A stretch of DNA of 64,000 bases from NCBI GenBank assembly GCA_017643645.1, contig JAEPNB010000008.1, forward strand, positions 1-64,000. Direction: 5' to 3'. The notes below the pieces were generated by a model. That model was given only the letters and a program-made list of their open reading frames with translations, did not search any database and was not told the origin of the DNA. The translations under genes and the position numbers were made by a program. Shown here piece by piece: positions 17,618 to 25,246 of the stretch (positions are counted from its first letter, which is position 1; each line of letters begins with the position of its first letter). Origin of the DNA: Balneola sp. (GTDB lineage Bacteria > Bacteroidota > Rhodothermia > Balneolales > Balneolaceae).

Positions 17618-18301
17618 CTAATTAGTTTCCTGAATATTTTTGAAGGTAACACGAACTCTAGTAATAGATTCAATTTGCTGGAGCTCAGTCAAAAAAGCTG
17701 TATTGTCAGCATCCAGATTCATCTCGATTTCATATTCATAGTCAAAACGTCCGGAATTTCTGGAAGTAACTTCAACATCATGAAAGTCTGCACAGTACTT
17801 TCCGATTACGCCGGTAACTTGCGCTAGTTTTGTAGGATCAGAATCATTGAACCTGAAAATTAAACGCCCGCGCATACCTGTTTTTGTACTGAAAGGAGTA
17901 AAATGAAGGATTAACGCCATTGTGCAGTATATAATGGTGCCTGCAAATGCAATTGTATAACCAAAGATCCCAATTGCAAGACCTACACTTAAAGCGGCAA
18001 ATATAAAAAGGATATTTCTGGCATCCTGAATTCTGGTTCTGAAACGAATAATAGCCAGTGCACCAAATGCTCCAAGACCACGAGCTAAGCTATCACCAAT
18101 GGCCATCATTACCATGGCTGAGACGATTGAGCCTAATGCCAATGCCTGAAAAAAGTTTTTAGGATACTGATGTCCGGTAAAAGTTACTTTGTGAGTAATA
18201 GCAATGATTGACGAAAGCACAAATGCCCAAATCAAAGAATATGTTACATTCAGTAATGTAGGATAGTCATAAACCGGTTGATCCGGAAACAATTCAAACA
18301 T
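17618..18301 (-). CDS. DUF4956 membrane protein
   Basis: A 227-residue protein with an N-terminal block of about four membrane helices (about 15-150) holding the conserved GLGAFGALAIIRFRTRIQDARN loop. A soluble C-terminal domain (about 150-227) ends in beta-rich sequence. The loop resembles that of MgtC-type proteins, but that comparison is by eye. DUF4956 proteins elsewhere often stand beside VTC-domain or envelope genes; no biochemical role is established to my knowledge. Here it heads a tight unit with an adaptor and a TolC-like channel, which suggests it energises, gates or regulates that conduit. Confidence 0.85.
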   Translation of the reverse strand: MFELFPDQPVYDYPTLLNVTYSLIWAFVLSSIIAITHKVTFTGHQYPKNFFQALALGSIVSAMVMMAIGDSLARGLGAFGALAIIRFRTRIQDARNILFIFAALSVGLAIGIFGYTIAFAGTIIYCTMALILHFTPFSTKTGMRGRLIFRFNDSDPTKLAQVTGVIGKYCADFHDVEVTSRNSGRFDYEYEIEMNLDADNTAFLTELQQIESITRVRVTFKNIQETN

Positions 18302-18369
18302 CTAAAAAGAGGTTATGCTGATCTTATAGTTAAGTGAGAGAGTATAACACTCTTTTTGACTTTAAGAAA

Positions 18370-18918
18370 CTATGCTACTTTTAATTCCGGAACTTTATAT
18401 TTAGCAAATTCAAAAAGACCAAATAGAACTCCGCAGTAAAACAGATCTCCTAAAACAGTCATGTGGAAAAAGGGAATAGCTGCTACATAACAAGCAATAA
18501 AGCCTGACAGAGACAGGTCATATGTCGGAGTACTGATCCATACTCCAAAATTTGAGATTATAAAGAATAGGACAGAAGCTGAGAAAGCACCACCAATGAC
18601 TCTTTTGAAGTTCACTTTTTTGAGAATAAAAATACCCGCGACTACAATTGCGATCATAGCACCGTATGTCCAGTAAAAGCCCGGAGAGATCAATACAAAA
18701 CCCGAGTAATAATCGGCATAGAGTATATTATTCACTAACAGATCACTTACAAAAAATGATAATAAAGGTAGTATAAAGGCTAGTCTTTTATTGGAAAAAT
18801 AAGCAGCTCCAAATAATGACATTGCTCCTATAGGTGCAAAATTATACGGGTGAGGAATCATCCTTGAAATTGCAGCTAAAAGTAAAAGTCCGGTAATTAT
18901 AAGTAATCGCTTATTCAT
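18370..18918 (-). CDS. DUF6580-family membrane protein
   Basis: A 182-residue protein with about six membrane helices. It starts MNKRLLIITGLLLLAAISRM and has the family-like PHPYNFAPIGAMSLFGAAYF and LPLLSFFVSDLLVNN motifs. The family resembles S components of ECF vitamin transporters and is often described as a putative transport protein; no substrate is visible. It lies 68 bases upstream of DUF4956 on the same strand, so it may be a separate or a leading gene of that unit. A terminator lies upstream of it, after yceI. Confidence 0.8.
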   Translation of the reverse strand: MNKRLLIITGLLLLAAISRMIPHPYNFAPIGAMSLFGAAYFSNKRLAFILPLLSFFVSDLLVNNILYADYYSGFVLISPGFYWTYGAMIAIVVAGIFILKKVNFKRVIGGAFSASVLFFIISNFGVWISTPTYDLSLSGFIACYVAAIPFFHMTVLGDLFYCGVLFGLFEFAKYKVPELKVA

Positions 18919-18952
18919 ATAAATTTTTTTAGGTGTTTCCCTAAAATAAAAA

Positions 18953-18981
18953 AAAGCATCGTCTCAATGAAACGATGCTTT
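18953..18981 (-). terminator. Intrinsic terminator after the YceI gene
   Basis: Arms AAGCATCGT (18954-18962) and ACGATGCTT (18972-18980) pair fully. On the minus strand the hairpin is followed by a long T tract, so it ends transcription of the YceI gene before the DUF6580 gene. Confidence 0.88.
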
Positions 18982-19003
18982 CAATTCTTTTAAAAAAAAT
19001 TAT

Positions 19004-19591
19004 TTACTTGCTGTTCAGCTCAAGGTTAAGTGTAGCTGTTACTTCCTTTCCAACAACTGCATCGGAAACCCAGTCTCCTGTTCCAACACCATAAACATTA
19101 CGGTCAATCACAAATTCAGAGGTAATACCGGCTACTTTTCCGCCTCTTGGATGATCCATAACGCCCAATAATGTGAAAGGCATTTCAATTTTTTTAGTAA
19201 CATCTTTAATGGTTAAATCACCATGAGCTACAAATTTATTATCTCCTTTGGATTCGATCTTGGAGCTTTTGAACGTGATTTTTGGATATTTTTCCGCATT
19301 AAAAAAGTCGGCGGTTTTCAGGTGACCATTTCTTCTTTCATTTTTTGTGTCAATACTGTTAACCATGATTTCTACATCAATCATGCTCTCTTCAAGATTT
19401 GATGGATCAAAATTTACCGTAGCAGTATAATCGTGAAATGTTCCGTCAACAGGAGTGAAAAAGTGGCGCACTTCAAAATTAATGTTACTGTGTGCTTTGT
19501 CTATTGTCCACGCAGTAGAAACGTAATTTACTGCTGCAACAGAGGCAATTCCTACCAAAATGAGTGATAATAGTTTAAATGTCTTGTTCAT
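19004..19591 (-). CDS. YceI-family periplasmic lipocalin-like protein
   Basis: A 195-residue secreted protein with an N-terminal signal (about 1-21). The mature part opens with the family pattern WTIDKAHSNINFEVRHFFTPVDGTFHDYTATVNFDP and has NGHLKTADFFNAEKYPKITFKS in the middle and DLTIKDVTKKIEMPFTL later. YceI proteins form an extended lipocalin-like barrel that binds polyisoprenoid or similar amphiphiles, including quinone precursors. Single gene with its own terminator. The ligand in this organism is unknown. Confidence 0.95.
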   Translation of the reverse strand: MNKTFKLLSLILVGIASVAAVNYVSTAWTIDKAHSNINFEVRHFFTPVDGTFHDYTATVNFDPSNLEESMIDVEIMVNSIDTKNERRNGHLKTADFFNAEKYPKITFKSSKIESKGDNKFVAHGDLTIKDVTKKIEMPFTLLGVMDHPRGGKVAGITSEFVIDRNVYGVGTGDWVSDAVVGKEVTATLNLELNSK

Positions 19592-19726
19592 TGTTCTTCA
19601 ATTTATGATGAATGTTTATTTTAGTGTTAAAACCAAAACGGTTTTGAAATAATTCATTTAATGTTAAACTATTTTTTGGCTAAAGGTTAATTAGTTGTGG
19701 CTATACAGCTGATAGAGAGAAGTGCA

Positions 19727-20338
19727 TTATTTGGAAGGGCTGGTAAACTTATTTCCCTTGATCCTGAATCGCCAGGGCAGTTTAGCGTCTTCTCCGGCGT
19801 AATCAACACCTACTCTTGGGCTTGAAATAATTTGAGATGGTTTGATTGAGATCCCCTTGTCTTCAATCCAGATAAGATTGCCCTGAAGATCTTCCCCATA
19901 ATTTTTGGTAGTGATCCCCAAAGCCTGAGATACAATTCCGGGGCCGCCACCAACAGATCTTTCCAGTTTAGATTTTCCCCGGCGTTCGAGTATAGTATCG
20001 ATTCCATCTAAAGGTTCTATTCCACGGATCAAAATGGCATCTGCATTTCCTTCCGTATTGGTTACCACATTAAAAAGGTGATGAATTCCGTAGCAAAGAT
20101 AAACATAAGAAATACCGGGCTCACCAAACATGATCTTAGTTCGTTCAGTTTTTCCATGAATATGAGAATGACAGGCTTTGTCAGTTCTTCCGTTATAAGC
20201 CTCTGTCTCAACGATCATTCCGGAAGTAAGAACTCCATCAAAATTTGTACAGAGAACCTTTCCCAATAGAGCTTTGGCTATTGGAACAGGATCATTTCCT
20301 GAATAAAAGCTTTGATCTAGTTTGCCGGCTGACATCAA
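19727..20338 (-). CDS. DNA-3-methyladenine glycosylase, AAG/Mpg type
   Basis: A 203-residue base-excision repair enzyme that flips and removes alkylated purines. The family motifs are present: ARxLLGK-like AKALLGKVLCTNFDG near residue 22, IVETEAYNGRTDKACHSHIHGKTERTKIMFGEPGISYVYLCYGIHHLFNVVT-type sequence across residues 42-95 (general base Glu in VETEAY), and the DNA-contacting SPRVGVDYAGEDAKLPWRF near the end. Its start overlaps the stop of the YihY-like gene by four bases, so the two are cotranscribed. Confidence 0.95.
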   Translation of the reverse strand: MMSAGKLDQSFYSGNDPVPIAKALLGKVLCTNFDGVLTSGMIVETEAYNGRTDKACHSHIHGKTERTKIMFGEPGISYVYLCYGIHHLFNVVTNTEGNADAILIRGIEPLDGIDTILERRGKSKLERSVGGGPGIVSQALGITTKNYGEDLQGNLIWIEDKGISIKPSQIISSPRVGVDYAGEDAKLPWRFRIKGNKFTSPSK

Positions 20339-21264
20339 TCCAAATCAGCATATGGATTATCAACCACAGTTGGCTTGTGGCTCTTGTAAGTATCATAATA
20401 GGCTTTAGCAATAGTTGTTGATAATACAAAGAGAAATGCGCTGTAGAAAATCCAGATACCAATTACTATGGCAATAGCGTATCCCTGATAGAAATATCTG
20501 TATGAACTAAAGGCATATTCTAAATACCCACTGATTATAAAACGAGCAATTTCGAAAAGCAGTGTATAAGCAAGAGCACCTATTATTGAGATATTACGAT
20601 CAATTTTTCGTTCACTCAGATATCGGAAAACGATATACATAACTACAAAAGAAAATAGTATTGGAACAAGAAAGTTCAGGAAATCATATATCCAGGGTAA
20701 TTCTATTACTATTTCTGTAAACGGAACTTCAAACTCACTAAGGTTGATAAAGGAAACAAAAGAAATGATAAGAGATAAAAAGAAAATGAGTGCACCAAAT
20801 ATCCCAAACCAGAAAAAATTATATACTACTTGCATAACCGGATGCTTCCGCTCTTCAATATCAAAAATATCAAATAATACATGCTTCACAGCATGCATCA
20901 ATCCCTGAGTAAAGAAAAGTAATATAACCGTACCTACTATTCCGAAAACTTGTCTCGCACTTACCAATGGGGTTAATATATTTTCAATAGTCTGAGATCC
21001 TTGAATCACATCAGATGTTTCAGCTTCATAAGAAAAGGTGGGTAAAAACTCGCTTCCATATTGAATGATCATATTGAGAGCTTCATCATAGCTTAGTACA
21101 TACCCAATTATAGAGATCAGTATAAGCACAAACGGAATAGAGCAAATAAAGAGATTGAATGTGATAGCAGAGGCGCTGAAGAAAAGATCTTTCTTACCTA
21201 CTATCTTTAATAATCTATTCCAGAAGTCTTTGAGATTTTGCAAGCTAAACAAGTTCGTTATCAA
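20335..21264 (-). CDS. YihY/virulence factor BrkB family inner membrane protein
   Basis: A 309-residue protein with six predicted membrane helices. Family motifs include FFSASAITFNLFICSIPFVLILISIIGY (about 28-55), RQVFGIVGTVILLFFTQGLMHAVKHVLFDIF (about 105-135) and GYAIAIVIGIWIFYSAFLFVLSTTIAKAYYD near the end. Once annotated as ribonuclease BN in error, the family's true function is unknown; lipid transport has been proposed for related proteins. Cotranscribed with the glycosylase gene. Confidence 0.92.
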   Translation of the reverse strand: MITNLFSLQNLKDFWNRLLKIVGKKDLFFSASAITFNLFICSIPFVLILISIIGYVLSYDEALNMIIQYGSEFLPTFSYEAETSDVIQGSQTIENILTPLVSARQVFGIVGTVILLFFTQGLMHAVKHVLFDIFDIEERKHPVMQVVYNFFWFGIFGALIFFLSLIISFVSFINLSEFEVPFTEIVIELPWIYDFLNFLVPILFSFVVMYIVFRYLSERKIDRNISIIGALAYTLLFEIARFIISGYLEYAFSSYRYFYQGYAIAIVIGIWIFYSAFLFVLSTTIAKAYYDTYKSHKPTVVDNPYADLD

Positions 21265-21576
21265 AGGAATACCTTCGAACTTTAAAATATACGTGTTACA
21301 TTTCTAATTCAAAGCAAGAATATCACATCTTAATTTTAGCCATATTTTTTAACCCACCCCCGATCCCCTCCCTAATAATTAGGGAGGGGCGCTCCGAAGG
21401 AGTGGGGAGGGTCAGTTTTTCAAATTTTTGTTTGAATTGAGAATTGAAAAAAAGTTGAGCGTCAGATGAAAATGGTAATTCCGCACTTATATAAACGTAG
21501 TTTTTAATTCAATTCATTGGTATGTTCCAAGCCCGAATTTTTATTAAAAGTTAGCACAGGAATAGTTTAAACACCA
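21265..21576. repeat. 312-base intergenic region with a family P palindromic repeat (21351-21414)
   Basis: The space between the divergent YihY and mutS genes holds a repeat: AACCCACCCCCGATC leads into the palindrome CCCCTCCCTAATAATTAGGG and ends AGGGG, then a second imperfect hairpin half (GCTCCGAAGGAGTGGGGAGGGT). The remaining AT-rich sequence on both sides presumably carries the two divergent promoters. No gene is seen. Confidence 0.75.
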
Positions 21577-24246
21577 ATGGCAGCAAAGAAGCAAACTCCT
21601 TTAATGAAACAGTACTTTGAGATCAAGGATGAGCATCCGGGTACTATTTTGCTGTTCAGAGTGGGAGATTTTTATGAGACTTTTGCAGATGATGCTGTTT
21701 TGGTGAGCAAAGAATTGGGCATCACACTTACCAAAAGAAATAATGGAGGAGATCAAACTCCCTTAGCGGGGTTCCCTTTTCATTCTTTAGATAGCTATCT
21801 GCCCAAGTTGGTAAAAAAAGGTTATAAAGTGGCCGTTTGTGACCAGACTGAAAGCCCTGATGAAGCCAAAAAAGCCGGTCGAAAGATTGTAACAAGAGAA
21901 GTAACTGAGATCACAACTCCGGGAGTAACACTTTCCGAAAAACTACTGGAGCACAAACGAAATAACTATATCGTATCACTTCACTGGACAAAAGACAGTG
22001 TAGGTGTAGCATTTTCTGATATCTCAACCGGGGAATTCGGATTAAGTGAAGTAAGCGAAAGGCAACTGGATAGTTTGTTGGCAGCTATTCAGCCTTCAGA
22101 AGTTTTGGTTTCTTCAAAATTGAAGAACAAACTGGAAGATGCTTTCCTGAAGTTCAATATCACTTACATCGAAGACTGGGTATATGAAGGAGATTACGGA
22201 TATAAAATCTTAACAGAGCACTTTGAAGTTCATTCGCTAAAAGGATTTGGGGTTGAAGAACTGAAAACAGCCCATGTTGCCGCAGGTTCACTAATGCATT
22301 ACATGCAGGAAACTCAAAAAGCTTATTTGAGACATCTGAGAAGATTATATGCATATGAGAGTAATGAGTATATGTCTCTTGATCCTGCCACAAAAAGAAA
22401 TTTAGAACTTACGGCTAGTATTCAGGATGGGAATGTTGAAGGAACGTTGATATCGATCATGGACAAGACGTGTACGGCCATGGGTGGTCGACTTCTTCGA
22501 AGATGGATCATGCGTCCGCTTAAAAGATTAAAGCCCATTCAACAGCGCCTGGATTCTGTTGAGATTTTCTATTCCAAACATGATGTGAGATCTCAACTTC
22601 GGGAAGAATTGGAACAGGTTGGTGATTTAGAGCGACTGATTTCAAGAATTTGCGTTGGAAGAACCAATGCCCGGGATATTGTTCAACTGAAACTTTCACT
22701 GGCTCAGATTCCGGTTATCAAAAGTCAGTTTGCCGGTTTTGATGATCCATTGTTGAAAGACATTTCGGGGAGATTGAAATTGTTGATCGATCTTCAGGAG
22801 CATATCACTAAGACACTAGCTGAAGAACCTCCGGCAAGTATTCGGGATGGAAACATGATCCGCGATGGATTTAATGAAGAGCTGGACGAGCTTCGTGATA
22901 TTGCAAAGAACGGGAAGAAATACATAGCCCAGATCAAAGATAAGCTGGCTAAAGATTCAGGAATTGCATCGCTGAAGATCGGTTACAATAAAGTATTCGG
23001 ATATTATATTGAAGTGACGAATTCTCATAAAGATAAAGTGCCTGAGCATTTTATCAGAAAGCAGACGTTGGTTAATGCTGAGCGTTACATCACTCCGGAG
23101 CTTAAGGAAATTGAAGAGAAGATCTTATCAGCAGAGGAACGTAGTAAGACACTCGAATATGAGCTTTTTGAAGAAGTAAGATTATACGTTTCTGAGTTTG
23201 CTGATGATATCCAGCAAATAGCTTTCGCGCTTGCTGAACTGGATTGTATCCAATGTTTTGCTGAAGTGGCTTTTAAAAATAATTATGCTAAGCCGGAAGT
23301 AAGAGATTCTGAAGAGATCTCTATCAAAAAAGGGCGACATCCCGTTGTGGAAGAAACCCTGCCGATGGGCGAGCCTTTTATTCCGAATGACATTGAGCTG
23401 AATAATTCTGACCAACAGATCATGATAATTACCGGACCGAATATGGCCGGTAAGAGTATCATACTTCGCCAGACGGGCTTGATCGTTTTGCTTGCTCAGG
23501 TTGGGAGTTTTGTACCGGCTGAGTCTGCTACCATCGGGATGGTTGATAAGATATTTACAAGAGTCGGCGCTTCGGATAATTTAGCAGCCGGAGAAAGTAC
23601 ATTTTTGGTTGAGATGAACGAGGCGGCAAACATTCTGAATAACGCCACTCCAAGATCGCTCATTCTGCTGGATGAAGTGGGTCGCGGAACCAGTACATTT
23701 GATGGATTGAGTATTGCCTGGTCATTGGCAGAATATCTGCATAATCATGCTCCGGTGGCCGCAAAGACATTATTTGCCACTCATTATCATGAGTTGAATG
23801 AGTTGGAACAAATGTATGATCGAACCAAGAACTTCAATGTTCAGGTAAAGGAGCATGACGGAAAAGTGATCTTTTTGAGGAAATTGGTGCGTGGCGGTGC
23901 TGATCACAGTTATGGAATTCAGGTAGCTAATATGGCGGGACTTCCGCAGATCGTTATCGATCGGGCAAAAGACATTTTAAAGAATCTGGAAAGTCACAGT
24001 CTGGATATCACTAACAAGAATGGTTCTTTGGAAGGGAAGGCATCAGCACAAAAAGATGCTGCAAAAAACTTATCAGACAAAATTGAAAAGCAGGATGAGA
24101 TCGAGCAAATGAATTTATTTGCCACTCATGTGGACCCGAGATTGGAAACGGTGCTCAATAAATTAGAAGCCAGCGATCCAAACCGAATGACACCGATCGA
24201 AGCTCTGATGATGATCACAGAATTAAAGAAAATAGTTGACCGCTGA
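21577..24246 (+). CDS. mutS: DNA mismatch repair protein MutS
   Basis: MutS recognises mismatches and starts methyl-independent or MutH-independent repair with MutL. The 889-residue length is usual for MutS1. The mismatch-binding Phe-Tyr-Glu triad is in RVGDFYETF (about 27-35). The connector, lever and clamp follow. The ATPase has Walker A GPNMAGKS at about 621-628, an ST-rich loop (GESTFLVEMNEAA), Walker B LILLDEVGRGTSTFDG, and a His switch in FATHYHEL. The C-terminal helix-turn-helix end (NRMTPIEALMMITELKK) is the beta-clamp or tetramer tail. No mutL is in the window. A family P repeat follows. Confidence 0.98.
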   Translation: MAAKKQTPLMKQYFEIKDEHPGTILLFRVGDFYETFADDAVLVSKELGITLTKRNNGGDQTPLAGFPFHSLDSYLPKLVKKGYKVAVCDQTESPDEAKKAGRKIVTREVTEITTPGVTLSEKLLEHKRNNYIVSLHWTKDSVGVAFSDISTGEFGLSEVSERQLDSLLAAIQPSEVLVSSKLKNKLEDAFLKFNITYIEDWVYEGDYGYKILTEHFEVHSLKGFGVEELKTAHVAAGSLMHYMQETQKAYLRHLRRLYAYESNEYMSLDPATKRNLELTASIQDGNVEGTLISIMDKTCTAMGGRLLRRWIMRPLKRLKPIQQRLDSVEIFYSKHDVRSQLREELEQVGDLERLISRICVGRTNARDIVQLKLSLAQIPVIKSQFAGFDDPLLKDISGRLKLLIDLQEHITKTLAEEPPASIRDGNMIRDGFNEELDELRDIAKNGKKYIAQIKDKLAKDSGIASLKIGYNKVFGYYIEVTNSHKDKVPEHFIRKQTLVNAERYITPELKEIEEKILSAEERSKTLEYELFEEVRLYVSEFADDIQQIAFALAELDCIQCFAEVAFKNNYAKPEVRDSEEISIKKGRHPVVEETLPMGEPFIPNDIELNNSDQQIMIITGPNMAGKSIILRQTGLIVLLAQVGSFVPAESATIGMVDKIFTRVGASDNLAAGESTFLVEMNEAANILNNATPRSLILLDEVGRGTSTFDGLSIAWSLAEYLHNHAPVAAKTLFATHYHELNELEQMYDRTKNFNVQVKEHDGKVIFLRKLVRGGADHSYGIQVANMAGLPQIVIDRAKDILKNLESHSLDITNKNGSLEGKASAQKDAAKNLSDKIEKQDEIEQMNLFATHVDPRLETVLNKLEASDPNRMTPIEALMMITELKKIVDR

Positions 24247-24269
24247 AGCGGGATTAAGAATGAAGAATT

Positions 24270-24302
24270 AACACACCCCTAAATCCCCTCTCAAGAGGGG
24301 AC
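24270..24302 (+). repeat. Family P repeat, orientation A (first of three around the DUF559 gene)
   Basis: ACACACCCCTAAAT leads into the palindrome CCCCTCTCAAGAGGGG. The reverse complement of this unit recurs almost unchanged at 24589-24624. Confidence 0.85.
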
Positions 24303-24323
24303 TAAAAACAGAGTGATTAATTA

Positions 24324-24581
24324 ATGTTGGATGTAATTAGAAATATCATAGTAAGTGGAATGATCTTATCATTGATTTTCGGAATTACTTTGATGATTCA
24401 ATTACAAAAAGCAGCAGGCAATCCAACTTGGGATTTCTTTAAAAAAAGAGAAGAATTAGAAGATGCTTTCTCTAAAGAAAAAGCCAAGAAACATAAAGTT
24501 AGTTATTATGGAATTTGGATTGGTAATAGTATGATGTTTTTAGGGTTCCTTGTTCTGTTGATATTAGCTTTAACTAAGTAA
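24324..24581 (+). CDS. Small two-helix membrane protein, unknown
   Basis: An 85-residue protein with one membrane helix at about 7-27, a charged amphipathic middle rich in Lys and Glu (KKREELEDAFSKEKAKKHK, about 41-59) and a second helix at about 64-83. I do not recognise the family. The gene is bracketed by inverted copies of the family P repeat (24270 and 24589). It may be a passenger or simply a gene between two repeat insertions. Confidence 0.6.
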   Translation: MLDVIRNIIVSGMILSLIFGITLMIQLQKAAGNPTWDFFKKREELEDAFSKEKAKKHKVSYYGIWIGNSMMFLGFLVLLILALTK

Positions 24582-24588
24582 TTAGAAA

Positions 24589-24624
24589 AGTCCCCTCTTG
24601 AGAGGGGATTTAGGGGTGTGTCAG
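24589..24624 (-). repeat. Family P repeat, orientation B (left end of the DUF559 unit)
   Basis: AAGTCCCCTCTTGAGAGGGG followed by ATTTAGGGGTGTGTCAG. This is the near-exact reverse complement of the unit at 24270 and inverted relative to the one at 25041. It forms a terminal inverted repeat around the DUF559 gene. Confidence 0.85.
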
Positions 24625-24653
24625 AAGTTGATAACAAGCTATATTGAGCTATT

Positions 24654-25115
24654 ATGCCAAGAAGAAAAATAATACCATATAATCCCGCACTTAAAGAACT
24701 TGCAAGAAAACTTCGCAATAATGCTACAAAAGCTGAACGAGTTCTATGGCATTCTTTGAGCGGTAAACAATGTCTTGGGTATGATTTTCATCGCCAAAAG
24801 CCAATTGGCAATTATATAGTTGATTTCTTTTGTCAGGAATTAATGTTGGCTATTGAAGTTGATGGAGTGTCTCATAATCAGGAATCAGTTCAAATTAAAG
24901 ATCGACAAAAAGAAGAGTTTTTAAATAGCATTGGAATTGATGTTCTTAGGTTTCAGGATTCTGATATTTATCCTGAAAATAGAGATGCATTAAGGGCAAT
25001 TGAGGAGTATGTGATAGAATTTGAGAAAATAAACAAGTTTGACACACCCCCAACCCCCTCTCAAGAAGGGGCGACGAACTTTTTTATGAAAAGTTCTAAT
25101 CATATAAAAAAGTAG
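24654..25115 (+). CDS. DUF559 endonuclease-domain protein (Vsr-like PD-(D/E)xK fold)
   Basis: A 153-residue DUF559 protein. Family-typical sequence runs from NPALKELARKLRNNATKAER (about 8-27) through LWHSLSGKQCLGYDFHRQKPIGNYIVDFFC to LMLAIEVDGVSHNQ (about 61-74), where the Asp in YIVDF and the Glu in AIEVDG fit a PD-(D/E)xK catalytic core like very-short-patch repair nucleases. The N-terminus (MPRRKIIPYN) is also typical. Nuclease activity is inferred. The gene lies between inverted family P repeats, and its last ~25 codons (DTPPTPSQEGATNFF...) read straight through the right-hand repeat. The real family C-terminus probably ends near residue 127, so the repeat has fused to or been captured by the gene. 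Confidence 0.88.
   Translation: MPRRKIIPYNPALKELARKLRNNATKAERVLWHSLSGKQCLGYDFHRQKPIGNYIVDFFCQELMLAIEVDGVSHNQESVQIKDRQKEEFLNSIGIDVLRFQDSDIYPENRDALRAIEEYVIEFEKINKFDTPPTPSQEGATNFFMKSSNHIKK
25041..25075 (+). repeat. Family P repeat, orientation A, inside the DUF559 coding end
   Basis: GACACACCCCCAACC leads to CCCCTCTCAAGAAGGGGCGA, a slightly imperfect palindrome. It lies in frame within the 3' end of the DUF559 gene and is inverted relative to 24589-24624. Confidence 0.85.
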
Positions 25116-25161
25116 TGAGATTGTATTTTTTAAATAGAGAAATTGATAATAAATAGACTTA

Positions 25162-25241
25162 AGATGAAAGATTTAAGACATAAGACTGATTTGCGTTGAC
25201 AAAAAAAGCATCTTAAATCTCATGTCTTAAATCTTGCATCT
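25162..25241. repeat. Inverted repeat before the GntR-type regulator gene
   Basis: The arm at 25162-25181 (AGATGAAAGATTTAAGACAT) and the arm at 25222-25241 are complementary at 19 of 20 positions. The second arm ends six bases before the regulator's ATG. A related phrase (AAGATTTAAGACATGAGAC) recurs at 39797-39815. It could be a terminator or leader hairpin, or an operator for the regulator. This is not established. Confidence 0.7.
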
Positions 25242-25246
25242 AAAAA

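Noticed and set aside
24654-25115. DUF559 protein as a restriction or mismatch-repair partner of the nearby mutS
   Set aside because: It resembles Vsr in fold only; no methyltransferase is present, and its repeat flanks point to an accessory or mobile origin rather than a repair operon.
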